From Elmis aenea (lineage: Eukaryota > Arthropoda > Insecta > Coleoptera > Elmidae), in contig OX393577.1 of assembly GCA_947652605.1 (NCBI GenBank), forward strand, positions 27,903,466-27,967,465: 64,000 nucleotides of DNA. Direction: 5' to 3'. The notes beneath the pieces were generated by a model. That model was not told where the DNA came from and made no database searches. It saw only the letters and a list, made by a program, of their open reading frames with translations. Made by a program: the position numbers and the translations under genes. Positions 49,018 to 61,702 of this stretch are shown here, in pieces. Within the stretch, counting starts at the first letter, position 1. Each line of letters begins with the position of its first letter.

Positions 49018-49475
49018 TTTCAAACATTCAATAAAGTATATAAACAATTTTAAACATCTTATAACTAAAACTGACGTTTATCACAACGTGTCAAAGAGCA
49101 ATTTGTTTTACTTAAAATAAAATTCCCTAAAATATGCATTAGAACTACTACACAGACTAGTCTACTACCTCTACTACAGTGGAATTTGAACTACTATTAA
49201 GAGGGTGGTGAAATATATTTTTAAAAATTATTAAATACTATAAACGTTAACACCATACCGCCTACCACTTCAAATTCGTCGCAGCATGTGCTCATATTCT
49301 GATAATTATTTGGTTTAAGTGTTAACCATGTAACTGCTCCAACCAAACAGGTTGGCACCAGAGCACAATCAAAACCATGTAAATACAGGTAATCTCCTCC
49401 TCTTGTTTTATATTTCAGATTTAATGATTAATAATTGTTTATTTTAGATTCTACTAGTACACAGAGTATCTCATC
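49018..49475. promoter_or_regulatory. Head-to-head intergenic gap, ICA69 and VPS8
   Basis: Only 458 bp separate the two start codons, so the stretch probably contains both promoters. A minus-strand ATG at about 49292 opens MSTCCDEFEV before a possible GTAGGC donor, a weak candidate for an extra ICA69 exon. No TATA-like or other convincing element is assigned. Confidence 0.5.
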
Positions 49476-52400
49476 ATGGATTCAGAAACTTCTTCAATAG
49501 CAATAGAAGATTCAGATGATTCTCTATTAGATTTCAGAGAGGTTTGTAAAATACAAACAGTGAAATTTAATTTTAACATATATATTTATTCTTTAGTTAA
49601 ATGATATTGAATATGACATTCCACCTGTTGTACCTCCTTCTCTGGAAAGTGTACTATGGGATATGGAATCAGAAGAAGGTAGCGATAGCACTTCACTGCA
49701 TTCGCTACAAAGTTTTGGCCAAAAATTTCGTTCCATGTTGTATCATGGAATTCTTCAAGGAATATCATCTCAAATAACCTCAGCAGGGGTAAGCTGTGCA
49801 GGGATTAATAGACATCCATAAAATAATGTGTTTTAGGAAAGGGTTGGAGCTGGTTTACCTACTGTAATAACAAACAGTTTAAAACTGGTTGCGGTTGGAA
49901 CTTCTCATGGCTATATTTTAGCATTTGATTCAGAACAAAAATTATGTTGGTGTTGTCATGACAATAATACTTCTGACCAAGGTGCAATTTCGGCTTTAGC
50001 ATTTAATGTTGATTCAACAAGACTTCTTGTTGGGTAAGACAAAAACCAATCAGTAGTTTATTTAAATTACAAATAGCTAATAATGCTTGCATTTAAACTT
50101 TTGGAAGTTCAAGTCTAGCTGAAACTAAATATTTTAATTTAAAATGAGATTTAACTTCGTTTCATGCTTTAATGCTTAATACCAATTAATGGTAATCTCA
50201 CACTTTAAGCACATGCATTTTAAATAGATAAAAATGATTTACATTAAGGTTCTGTTTTAATCTTACATTAGCGTAATAATTAAAGTGGTTAACTAATTAA
50301 TAACAAAATGCACTAAACTTTTAGTCAAAACCTATGCGAGTTGTGTGTAGGCAGTATGACATATAATGCAAGCAATTGAGGCGTTTTTTGCATAAACAAC
50401 ACTTGTCAATGTTTTTTCAAATCTGAGACTACACTTTCAATGGATAATTGGCGCCATTTCCGACATCCCCTATGCAGAATAATTCTGTAATAACCCCAGT
50501 AATTCATTATAAGCGCGGAAACTAATGATCCTCCAGCTCCTGATATTGATGCAGACGACAACAGCAGCGAAAGTAGCGATAATGAAAAATTTCTAATGCA
50601 AAGAACGCCTCAATTGTGACTAAAGCACTAAAGTAATGGACATTTGTAATCAAAATATGTCTTATTATATATTTTAACGAGAGCATGATTTAAAAAAAAA
50701 ATTTATCTTAATTTTTCAACCATTAGTTGAATAATTTTAGTAACTTGTGCCGAAAAAGAAACTATTCAGCATAATTTTATAACCATTAACAACCAAAAAT
50801 AAAATAGTCTTATTTAAATTTTCAGTTTTGAAAGAGGATACATATCTATGATAGATGCACTAAATGGAGATATTATAAGACGACTCCCAGATGCACATGC
50901 TCCTCAGTCAGCAGTTTTACATATTCGTTTCACAGCACTCAACAGTCTTGCACTGTGTGGTGATTCAGCCGGCTGTGTCTTTTCCCTTACGTTTAATAAA
51001 CGTTTGGGAATTCGAACTTGGGATTCAAAATGCTTGTTTTCCGGTGCTCGTGGTGAGGTTTGTGTATTTGAACCACTTGTTCAAAGCCAGGATATACGAT
51101 TTCTCGGTCAACATATTTTAGTTGCTATGGCTACATTATCGAAGGTAATTGAAATTAAGTCGGTTCTGTATAAAAACCTTATGATAAAAACTTTTAACCT
51201 TTTTGGTGCTCTGCACGAGTATACTCACCAAATGTATACGCGGCTCATAATGCTCGAAACGAGTTAACTTGCATGTGCTATTTAAATAGGAAAGAGCTCA
51301 AAAAGAGTATTAATAAAGGTATATTACCCTTGCCATGGCCATTTGTAAGCCAAATAAATACTTTTTAGACCTGTTACGCACGGGATTTTTTTAAGGCAAT
51401 TTCTCCAGGTATGTTATTTTTTATGTTTTTTATATTTAGGTTTTGTGTTCATTGGCATGTGTCAATTATTAAATATGTATATGTGAATCAATATAGCGCC
51501 AAATACATCATTTTAAATAAATTTGGAAAGTATTCTAAGCAGGGATGGAAAACGTAACGTAACGATACCCGATAACGTTATAATAACGATTCAACTATAA
51601 TTTTTTATACAATAACGTAACAATATTTTTATAACGTTATAATAACCGAAAACGTTTCGTTAAAAGTTATTTTGTATCGTTATTCTCTATAAATTAAATT
51701 TTTATATGGCGATCTTTTTATTTTCTGAAGATATAATATTTTGTTTGTATTTTAGAAATTAAAATGAAAATAAAATATCTCAAGCTCAACGTAATTTTGT
51801 AGGTACTATTTTTTAAATTTACATTTACAGATCCCAAAAATAATTTCAGAGTTACAAATAAAAATTGTTTTTATACAGCATGTTTCTTAAATAATGTGAA
51901 AAAATTCGGGAGGTGATACTTAATCGAAAATTAAGAGGGGTCTTTCATATTTTTTTTTCTTTAGGGTCTCCTTTCGGAGTTACACCCCCCTAAAGGAGAT
52001 CAGTAAAATTGGGTTTTTATTTTATTTCCCAAATTTGGATAAACGTGGGAGATTTATACTTATAAAAGGTTTCCCATAGTAATATTTTTAATCATCACCC
52101 ACCTTCACAGGGGGCTGAAAAGTGCGACCTCTGTTGGTTTTTTTATCAGGACTTTTTGTGGGTTGAAATCTAGCAATTTTAAATTTTCTTTAAAAACTTG
52201 ATTTATTTGGAAGTTTTTTTTATTCTTTAACTGTTCTCTTTAAACCTATAGTTTTTGAGTAAAAAATTATATGAATGAACATGGACCATCAAATATTTCA
52301 ATATAAAACGATATTGGATAGAAGTGACGGGTGTAACTCATTTTGACGCTTACGCGGCGACAACACTAAAACGCCCGTCAATTCTACCCAATATGAACAT

Positions 52401-55400
52401 AAACATCATATTCACTCATTTAATTTTTTACTCAAAACTGTTAGATTTACGAGAATAAAAAAAGATTCTAAATAAATCACACTAACAAAAAAATTTTTTT
52501 GCAAAATCTCAACTCACCAAAAAGTTCTAATTAAAAAACAACAGGGGTCGCACTTTTCAGCCCCCTATGAAGGTGGAAGATGATTGAAAATAATATTATG
52601 GGAAACCTTTTAATAAGTATAAAACATCTACCAAATATCATTCTCCTACATTTATCTAAATTTGAGAAATAAAATAAAAACCTAATTTTATCGCTCCCTT
52701 TTAGGGGGGTGTAACTCCGAAAGGAGACATCTAAGAAAAAATTGTTATATAAAAGACCCCACTTTATTTTCAATAAGGAATCACCTTCCGATTTTTTTTG
52801 CATTATTTAAGAAACACCCTGTATATCATAATTTATGTAACGTTATATAACATAACAATTCATTTTTTTAACGTTATGTAACGAAAACAAATAATAAATA
52901 ACGTTATACAATAACGTAACGATTTAAAACGTTATTCCATCCCTGATTCTAAGAGCAGTTGAGTGCTCCGCACGAGTATACTCGCTAAAGCCGAAGGCAT
53001 TGCGCACAGACAGTGCACGCCCGTTCAAAGGCAATGCGCACCGAAAAGGTTAAACTGCAAGAAATCAGAAAATATACCTGAACAAACCTTGAAAGAAATC
53101 CATGAAAAGTTAGAAAAACATTGTCAGTACTGTGTGAAGTTTATTATAAGTATGAACTAACACATCTAAATTACTAATTTATCAAAATACAAAATTAAAA
53201 CAAGTGAGAATCTAACACCGAATATTTCATTTGTTTAAAAAATATTCAAAAGCTCAAACGCACTTTGTTAAGAACATATAAACTCAAGTTAAAAAATAAG
53301 CTTTGCGGTGTCATCCGAAAGCCTTACATTTATTAAAACTTCAAATTAAATCAGCAGCTTGAGTGTAAATATCAAATTTAATTTTTATTTGTCAAACAAA
53401 TGTAAGTTACTTTTTTATCTTTAGGTCATTGTTATATCAGTTCGACCAAGATTAAGAGTATTATTTAGTCAACAACTTCCGAGAGCACCAACTTGTCTGC
53501 CTCTTATTGCTTGGCAAATTGTTTCTGTTGGTAAAACGTTACAGCCCGTTTTGGCATGGGGAAGAGGCACCGAACTAAATTACACACGGGTGGTATCAGC
53601 TGCTACAAATAGTAATAAATTAAGACTTTCTCCGTTACGTTGTGTTAGATTATCGTACACACTTTGTGCTCTTCATTGGATTGGATCAAGACATTTAGCG
53701 ATACTAGATACCAGTGAAAACTTACGACTTATTGAAGTGCGCACCCAACGAGAGCTTGAAATATTAGAACTGGCTACTGCTGGATTAGTGTACAGTTCAG
53801 CTCATTTTAAGGCATTAGCTGTCGGTGGGGGTGTTAGTGAGGCTTTTGCATTGGCTGGGGAACGTGCCTGTTATAATAGCATTACAAGCCGTGGCGATCA
53901 ACTCTTAGTGTTGGGAAATAAAAATGTGCATTTGGTAAAACTAAGAACGTGGCCTGAACGGCTGATATATCTAAGTGAACAAGGACGGTGGGCTGAAGCT
54001 CTAAATCTAGCAGCTGACGAAGGAATCAATAGAGACAGGAGCACGGAAACATTGTTAGATACATTTTTAGGAAATCTAGGACAAAATGGTGTTGATAGAG
54101 ATAGCCTTACTGCAGCTGTTAATTGTTGTGTAAAATTGAATAAAATGTAAGTATTACCATAAATTCAATACTTTTACACCACCAAAACCTGTAAGAACTT
54201 AAGTAGTTTTCAAATTTTACAAGTTCAGTCACCATTTACACAGAGAATGCATTTCTAAAGACATTACATCACTCAAAATTCACATAATTCAAGAATTTTT
54301 AATATTGCACTACTTCATATTGGCATAATTTAAATTTACAAAAAATGTGACCGCACTACTAATTCAGTTTTTGACTAAATACTAATTGTGCTTATGAATT
54401 GCCAGCAACATTGTTTAAATATCTAATTATACAATTTTTTTTTTTTAATTGATTTAATATTTTTACAGTGATTTATTATGCAACGATATTTGGGAAGCAA
54501 TATCCGATGATCAGTACATCTTAGACTGGTATTATACACTATTATCAGATCATATTTGTAATGGATCATTATACTTCCTGAATCCTAGTGTAGCTCAAGC
54601 ATTGGTTACACATTTAGAAAACAAAAACGCCCAAACTTTGGAAAACATTCTTTTATCGTTAGAACTAAGTTGTATGGATCTGCATCAAGTTTTAAAAATT
54701 TGTAGATTACATAATTTATACGATGCCTGGATACATATAACTACTAAAACCATGGGTGATTATGTGGGGCCATTGACTGAATTTTTAATCGAACTAACAC
54801 CAGAAAACCACCGATTAGGAAATACTATGTTAGTTTATGTATCAGCATGTTTAGCTGGGTTAGGATATCCTCATGGAAAAATTCCGGAAAATGATATTCC
54901 AAGGGTTAAACATGATGTTCTAAGATGTTTAGAGGCTGTACATTCTTTAAATTCCAAAGAAGATGAACAAACTTATCCATATTTACGAGCATTGTTAAAA
55001 TATAACACACGAGAATGTTTAAATGTAATTGAATTGGCATTTAAGGAAGCAGAATTCTGTGGTGAAATGGGATTACTTCAAAGACAAAGACTGATTCAAA
55101 TCTTACTTCAGATCGTAACACCACAAGAATTTGATGTAAGTCAAATTTGTATAAGTTGTAAACAATGTTAAGGCTAAAAATATTGACTAACATTTTGTTG
55201 ATTTAATTTTACATTTTAGGATAGCCAAGTGATTAACCTTGCGTGTTTTGTGTCACGTCTAGTCACATCGAATAACCTTCGACCGGAAGAAGGTTTATTG
55301 GATACTGTGATAAAGTCATTAACGGATATGGTAGGCAAGTCTTTAAAATTACGTGATCACACAGAACGTGAACAAGCTTGGATTGATCTATTAACAGCAA

Positions 55401-58400
55401 AAAAATTGAAACATTTAAATTCAAATGATTTACTTCAAATGGCTTTAGAATCCAAATGCTACAGAGTGGCTGAGACAATTTTTGAGGAGCAGAAAGACTA
55501 CTCCGACATATTATCATGTTATTTAAAAGACAAAGTGCGACATGACGAAGTGTTCAATTACATCATACGGTATATTGAGAATAGTGAGCGTTGTATTCAA
55601 GAACAATTTTTAGTGCATTTTAAAGAATTAGTACAAATAAATAGCAAAAAAACGGCCGATATTGTTGTGGACCATTTTTATGAATTAATAGAACAACTTT
55701 GTGCATGTTTGGAATCTGATGAAGATTTGTACATGTTTTTAAGTGAAATAACTACCAGTGAATTAAAATTACCATCATACATCGCTGAACAATTTCTAGA
55801 ACTTTTATGCATGAAAAGCCCAACTTCTGTAGATTCTTATGTTAGATTCAGTTCGTGCCGATTAGAAAAAGCTTTAGAAATTACACAAAAACATCAAATA
55901 CATTCAGCAACAGCATTATTATTGGAACTGAGTGGCGATTACAATGCTTCAGTTGATTTATTATTACAACACAACATTCCAGATGCAGCTGTTGATGTTT
56001 GTATAAGAGCTGCAGAACATTTAGATGCCGAAGGTGCACAGCAACTATGGCTGAAACTTCTAAAACATCCTACAAGTGTAGAAACAATGTCGATGAGGCA
56101 ACTGCTCCATGCTGCTGCACCACATGTTCCTCCTTCTCAGTTATTAGAGCTCGTTACCGATGCCAGCTTGGGTGATATTAAAATTTTAATACAAGGCATG
56201 CTTTCAGACTGCCAACATGATATTCAAATGTTAACAACAACGCTAAAGCTTCTTGGTCGAGATTTACATCAAGGTAGATATTAAGTTTAGACGTTTAATT
56301 TTAAGTGCTAAAAATTAATATCTGATCCTGTAACTTTACGCCATACCTCTTACCACTGTACCAGTTAACGTCAACATAAATATGTGTATGCAGGGTGTCC
56401 TAATCAACATGGGATATTAAGACTATCGTTCTTTTTATCAGTGCTGTGAAGCACTTGATGAGTAAAGTTGTACAATTTTAAACCGAGGAGGTAAATGCCG
56501 ACTCACAGCCTAATACTGTATGAAATATATTTTTGAATTTTAATAAATTTCACAAACAAGAACTTATTTTCAGATTTTTAAGTTCTGAAAAAAATGTAGG
56601 GCTTGGCAAAAGATTTTTATCACCCCTCACATCTAAATTTATTCTGACCCACATTGTTATCCTAACTAATTTTCACCCTGCCCTCTGTAGAAAAAAATTG
56701 CCCACCCTAGGTTTAAACAATGGCCAACTTCATTCATAATCCGCTATGCTACTTATATGGCCGTCCCAATTGACCATAAACGTCAAAAAAGTACGTCAAC
56801 TAGCGCTCCCTGTAAAGTATATCAATACTATATTTTTTAAATTGATAGTTAGTCTCATATTTCTATAAAACTTTGGACTTGAATAATAATTAGGTATTTA
56901 CCTGTAAAATTAACCAACAGCAATCAACTTCGCTTATGGGAAATTTTCTGAGGTAAATATGTGCTTTACCAATCTCACAACTTTTTGACGGGTTTGTTGC
57001 TTTGCTAAAAAATATTTATACTTTTCCCAAATTTAATGACAATTACGAATTAAATCATGAAGAATATTTGTTGTAACTATTCATAAAAAAATTTGTGGAA
57101 TTTTTCTTAACTTGAACATTTAACTGCCATTATTAGTATTAACATGACATTTTTGAACATAAATGACATTTAAAATACATCACTGAGGGCGCCACCTGAC
57201 GTACTATTTTGACGGCTGATTCTGACTTCACAATGAAAATTTTTGAATTGAGACGGCCATATAAGTAGCGAAGCAAGCAGCTGAGCGGATTATGAATGAA
57301 GTTGGCCATGGTTTAAACAGATTAATGCGATACTTTTTTTGTTTTTACATGTCAAGGCTGGCTAGTTGAGATTTTCTAAGCAAAATACTAAAAACACAAA
57401 CTCTTTAATCTGGTGATAGGTACTTGCTTATTTTAAATGTTAAGTACATATTAAAAGTGTATTTTATTTAGGCTCTTTTTCAAGACGTGTTTTGAATTGG
57501 TTAAGCAAATTAGACACATGCAAATCAATTTTGTTTTAAACTTAAAATACAATTTATGTCGGGATGTTGTTTTTCCAAATAATTGTTAAATTCTTTTAAT
57601 TCTTTTTTTCGGTATACAATTAATATATCTTACCTGATTTCTATAGATTCATTTTGAATTGACCCTAAGCATTCTACTTTTATTTATTTTTTACTAATAG
57701 TGGCTTTCATTTGTTTGTTTAAAAAAAGTAAGGTTTTCCACAGCTTACTATAATTATTTGTCCAAAAATATGTTCTTACATTTATTGTGTTATTTTATTG
57801 GTAAAAATGTAGAATAGTAAACAGTTGCAAGTACAATTAGTTAAATGAATGCTCCTAAAAATGTAAAAAACAAATAAGGCGCTAATTTAAAAAAACAGTC
57901 TTTATTTATATCATACGAACCGTAGTGATTAAAAATAAATTCCCCATTCTAGTATTGATTTTTAAAACATTAGCAGCACTATGCACATTACAATAATCAA
58001 ATTAAATGTACAGTCAATGGTGGTGAAAAATAGTATTGATAGTAATTTTCAAATTATTGGCAAACTACCAAATATTGTGTTGAAAGAGACACTAGTTAAA
58101 ACTATCCTTTCTTTATAGCTAATTTGCATAAAATATCTTCGAACAAGCAGCACATAAAATTATACATTTTTTAAATCTACAGAATATCTTCTTTCAGGTT
58201 TAGCGAAGACATTATTTTATCATGGCAAGGGGTTGTCAGTACACGCCACGATATGTGGAATCTGTCAAATGGGTCTTGTAGAAAAAGATAAAGAGGAAAC
58301 TGCCGCAGTGTGGGGATGTGGCCATTGCTTTCACTCTCGATGCTTGTCATCCGACAATCATGTGAAAGCATGTCCTCAGTGTCGAATATCAGCAGTGCCA

Positions 58401-58487
58401 GTTGTGTTTAACAAATCTGAGACTCCTAAAAAACGTGAGCAAAGAACTAATAAGCCACAAAGACCTGATCTTGAAGGGCATTTTTAG
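49476..58487 (+). CDS. Vps8: VPS8, CORVET complex subunit
   Basis: Eight exons: 49476-49541, 49597-49788, 49837-50033, 50826-51144, 53425-54146, 54469-55135, 55220-56273 and 58198-58487. All junctions are GT-AG with matching phases, giving about 1168 residues. VPS8 tethers early endosomes as the Rab5-binding subunit of CORVET. The acidic N-terminus is followed by a WD40-type beta-propeller (about 90-480; LVAVGTSHGYILAFD, CLFSGARGEVCVFEPL, VYSSAHFKALAVGGGVSEAF). Next comes an alpha-solenoid (about 480-1070; a VYVSACLAGLGYPHGKIPE stretch, VFNYIIRYIENSE). The protein ends in a RING-H2 finger with C1092, C1095, C1113, H1115, H1118, C1121, C1131 and C1134. It is shorter than human VPS8 (about 1430), mainly in the C-terminal tail. 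Intron 4 (2280 bp) and intron 7 (1924 bp) are filled with transposons, yet the frame is intact. Confidence 0.95.
50373..50616. repeat. Inverted-repeat element in VPS8 intron 3
   Basis: CAATTGAGGCGTTTTTTGCA at the left and TGCAAAGAACGCCTCAATTG at the right form near-perfect inverted termini 244 bp apart. No duplication is clear. The interior includes a short open stretch rich in Asp/Ser codons (about 50525-50600) that may be residual transposon coding. Confidence 0.65.
51540..52945. mobile_element. hAT-type MITE nested in the piggyBac MITE
   Basis: The ends are CAGGGATGGAAAACGTAACG and, inverted, CAGGGATGGAATAACGTTTT, with perfect 8-bp duplications ATTCTAAG at 51532-51539 and 52946-52953. Both arms are packed with AACGTTAT/ATAACGTT motifs. 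A TA foldback has inserted inside. Confidence 0.9.
51876..52821. repeat. TA foldback, innermost of the nest
   Basis: The left end is CAGCATGTTTCTTAAATAAT and the inverted right end CAGGGTGTTTCTTAAATAAT, flanked by TA. The arms of about 400 bp contain CTCCTTTCGGAGTTACACCC, the CCCACCTTCACAGGGGGCTG block and TCAAAACTGTTAGATTTACG-like segments in inverse order. A truncated relative lies at 63097-63745. Confidence 0.88.
56387..56709. mobile_element. Element fragments in VPS8 intron 7
   Basis: A lone CAGGGTGTCCTAATCAACAT end starts near 56393. From about 56560 to 56709 lies a diverged right-hand half of the hAT MITE seen at 31610-31838; shared words include TTATTTTCAGAT, TAGGGCTTGG versus TAGGGCTGGG, and GCCCACCC. 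Confidence 0.55.
56720..57309. mobile_element. Inverted-repeat element with 10-bp duplication
   Basis: The termini ATGGCCAACTTCATTCATAA and their complement (57284-57309) are perfect over about 26 bp. The flanks carry a 10-bp direct repeat GGTTTAAACA at 56710-56719 and 57310-57319. Inner matches include TACTTATATGGCCGTC and the ACGTCAA/TTGACG area. A 9-11-bp duplication would suit a Mutator-like element (inference). Confidence 0.8.
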
Positions 58488-58733
58488 TTGACACATCCTA
58501 TTATTCTAGTCCTTGAAATCATTATAACGTTGGTTTAATCAGGTAATTAAACATTTTACCTACGTTATTTTTTATGAATTTTAAAATATTTTAAGCCAGA
58601 ATATATATATAAGAGTAGCTTTATTTATATATTTATGTTTCCATATTGTTTTTATATGTTATAGCACATTGTGATACATATACTCTATGAACATGATAAA
58701 TAATTAAAATTATATACATTGAAACAATTACTT
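58488..58733. other. Shared 3' region between convergent VPS8 and RMC1
   Basis: Only 246 bp separate the two stop codons, so the 3' UTRs probably overlap. The RMC1 stop TAA lies inside an AATAAA hexamer on the minus strand (58738-58733 region), and another AATAAA is seen 9 bases upstream of it. Confidence 0.55.
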
Positions 58734-61488
58734 TTATTGACTTTTATTGGATTTTGTATCTAGAGGAAATAAAACCTTATAGTGTTGTACAAAGCTATCA
58801 AGTCGTTCATCTACAACAAAATCATAAAAAAAACATGTATAGTCTTAGTTTATCACAAGATGTTTTCAAAAAACATACCTTTCAGAAATGCATTTGAAAA
58901 CTGTGGGTTTGTTTTCAGGCAATATAGTGTGCTATGAAATAAGCCTGGATCATCTGTATTCTGAGCTGCTTGTAAAAATTTACGGGGACTTGCACTATCT
59001 TGTGCCAATTTAAGTGCTGCTAAAACTTGGCCTTGATCCAATAAAACTTCTTGAATTTCGTCATTTGCACCTTAAAAAAAGCATAGTATTTGTTAAATAA
59101 TTAACTTTGACAACTATAAATAAATAAAATCATCATCTACGGATATCACTTGCATTTTTGTCTAAATTGCTATTACAAAACAATAATAATCAGATTGCCT
59201 AGCTATTCATAAGGATTCTCGAATGAGTTAACCCCTTACCGCATATTGTAACAGATATGATACTATGATACATATCGTCGGTACACAAGAAAAGTGACGC
59301 ATCTCAAAAATCCTCATTTTTTAGGAGAATGATTTTTGTGCATTTTGAAGTTATAAAACAAACATTTTCTTGAATGTGATGGTTTCATAATATGTACTAT
59401 GGCATTCAACAATTATTATTAATTTGACCAAGTTAAACAATGAATGTTTTATATTATTTATCTCAAAAACGAAGATTTTTGAGATGTGTCACATTTCTTG
59501 TGCACCGACGAATTATGTACCATATAAAGCGATATGTCATAGTTCTCATATAGTAGCGCCATCTACAGTGTAGTATACTAATAATATACAGTTTCAAGCG
59601 TAATATTTGAAAAATTGCGCCATCTATGTTGAACTACAAAAAATATAAATTTAAAAACGGAAAGAGCTTTACCTCTCCCACCTATTACTGCCATTTATGC
59701 AAATTGGGTAAGTTTATGTCATTGCATTTTATTTATTTACATTATAAATTCAACGTGTAATTTTTCTTTACTATAATAACGTCTAAATCCTTTGTGTCAA
59801 ATCAATTAATTTTTATGAATAAAAATTATGTATGTAGTATAATTATACGCATGGTGTTACATATTAGAAAAAAACCAGAAGTTAAAAAATTTCGTCTTAA
59901 AATAAAAATAACATTTTTTTAACATTTTTTAGCATTCTATAATATATTGTACACATTCATAATTTTTTATTTGAAAATTTAAAGTCATGCGGTAAGGGGC
60001 TAATGAAAATTTTTTTTAATATATATTCGCATTCAAATTTCTACTCAAGAACATTAGGCCTTGTGCTATTTTAGTGTTTGCCACAATTGGTTTACGATAC
60101 AACAGTTTTTAGAGGAAAAAAAACTAAATTTAAAAGAAAAGACGTTATTAAAAGACACTATTTGACCTAAACCTAAACGAAGTAAGAAAGTATTTGGCGA
60201 AATTTATGAAAAGCTGTCCAAATTGATAACTAATTCGTTAGATTTTACTGGTACCTAATCGAGCTAACATGTCCAATGCCAACTGAGAAGCTGCTGGATG
60301 CATATTTCCTAAAGAAAGCAAAAGGCATGCCAATGGTTTAGAGTCCGTTATGACACCATATTGAAGTAACTGCACTAATGATGTAAATTTATTTTTTCGA
60401 ACCTGAAACCAAAATACATTCAAACATAAGGAAGCTGTTTTTTGTTATTAGAAAAATTAAATTTAAAACACTTAATTTAACAGTATCCGTTTCATAGTGA
60501 TTAAAATAAACAACAATACAACATCATAGTTTATACGTACCAGTGTCGTGATGAGCATTTCATTTAAATTGTGTTCAGCAGGTATGCCATATTCGCTCAG
60601 AGAAGTCAAATATGCAATTAGCACCCACTCTAATTTCTGCAATTCTTGTTCGCTATCCAGTTTTTGAAACACTTGTGTGTACATGTCTGACTGGTTAATA
60701 AGAACTCGAGGTGGAGAGGATGGTTTGCTAGGTAATGGTGCTCCAGCCGGGGAAGCAGTCTGGTTTTGTAATTCAACTTCTGCCCAAGCACGGTACACTA
60801 CATTAATACAGTTAAATGACTCTTGTATCTTCTTAAGAGGTGGTTTTGGCAACTTTATATGTTTCAAGAGAAGCTAAAAGTTTAAAACATATTTAAACTA
60901 CAAAATAACTTAAATATATAAACAACAGTCAATAATAAATAGTTATTCAATTTTTAAATAATAAAAAAGGTTTGGTTCTAAACAATTATTATAATTTATA
61001 TGTCTGCTATGATTAATAATAAAAAGTTTTCTTTACATTAACGATTTGACTTTATTCTGGTATAAAAAAAACAAAATTTGTGATATTTTATGAACTAATC
61101 ACAAACTAATGTTAAAATGTTTACACACATAATTTCAGTATTGTAAAAATTGGGATACAAATTACTTAAACCATTTGCTAAACAAAAAATTTTTATAATT
61201 AATGAAGAAAACCATGCAACAAAGACTAACACCTTTTTACTGAAACAAGAATTCTAGTTTTCCACGAAAGCAATGTTACTATTTATATGCGGAGCTCACT
61301 AGTTCATAAATAACTTACACTGAGTAAGACTTGTTTACCACCAACTCTTTGTAGCGCTAACTGTGTACAGATAGAAAGATCAGAAATCTGTGTACACAGT
61401 TCTTCTAAGCGTAATTTAATATGCCATAAACAACCCAGTTTTGCATCTATTACTATATTTGGTTGAAATACCACCCAGTTAGGTGAAT
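58734..61488 (-). CDS. RMC1: RMC1 (Mic1), C-terminal half; regulator of MON1-CCZ1
   Basis: Five 3' exons on the minus strand: 61488-61319, 60873-60541, 60402-60255, 59070-58879 and 58810-58734, GT-AG with consistent phases, giving about 305 residues to TAA. RMC1 (Bulli in Drosophila) is the third subunit of the MON1-CCZ1 exchange complex that activates Rab7 on late endosomes and autophagosomes. Support: NWVVFQPNIVIDAKLGCLWH at the end of the beta-propeller; then helical motifs INQSDMYTQVF, LVQLLQYGVITDSKPLACLL and ASQLALDMLARLG; then ANDEIQEVLLDQGQVLAALK and SPRKFLQAAQNTDD, all highly characteristic. Homologues are about 650 residues, so about 350 N-terminal residues are missing. I could not find their exons in 61489-64000, and they may lie beyond the window. 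A piggyBac-like MITE sits in the 1184-bp intron 59071-60254. Confidence 0.92.
59232..59999. mobile_element. piggyBac-type MITE in an RMC1 intron
   Basis: The termini CCCCTTACCGCAT and ATGCGGTAAGGGG are exact inverts. TTAA precedes the left end (59228-59231) and CTAA, one change from TTAA, follows the right (60000-60003). An inner inverted pair (TGACGCATCTCAAAAATC / GATTTTTGAGATGTGTCA) with CACAAGAAA / TTTCTTGTG lies at about 59285-59505. Confidence 0.83.
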
Positions 61489-61702
61489 CTACATGAAAAT
61501 TCAAGAAAATACTTTTATAATTTAAATAATTCACACTAATAACATGACCAAGTGTATTCCCTTTCAAAGTTTTGTGCTTCTTTTAAAAGTCGTACTCCTT
61601 ATTTACAAGACTTATTACAAGTACTACTTTTATTGTGACAATAATAAAAATTTAATTTTATAACCCGGTTATTCGTGCTACATTAGGAATAAATCTAATA
61701 TA

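Larger units (their letters stand above)
51198..53049. mobile_element. piggyBac-type MITE (outer shell of a triple nest)
   Basis: CCTTTTTGGTGCTC at the left and GCACCGAAAAGG at the right are inverted, each bounded by TTAA (51194-51197, 53050-53053), the piggyBac target. CTGCACGAGTATACTC and CCGCACGAGTATACTC occur near both ends. Without the inserted hAT MITE it is about 440 bp. It lies in VPS8 intron 4. Confidence 0.75.

Noticed and set aside
49018..49047. Extending ICA69 to the frame opening at 49047
   Set aside because: That codon is TTG and the extra residues (FIYFIECLK) do not fit the family; the ATG-ATG at 49017 is the first methionine.
52963..53160. 65-codon frame in VPS8 intron 4 as a missed exon
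   Set aside because: It begins inside the piggyBac MITE and has no counterpart in VPS8; the exon 4 to exon 5 junction joins in phase without it.
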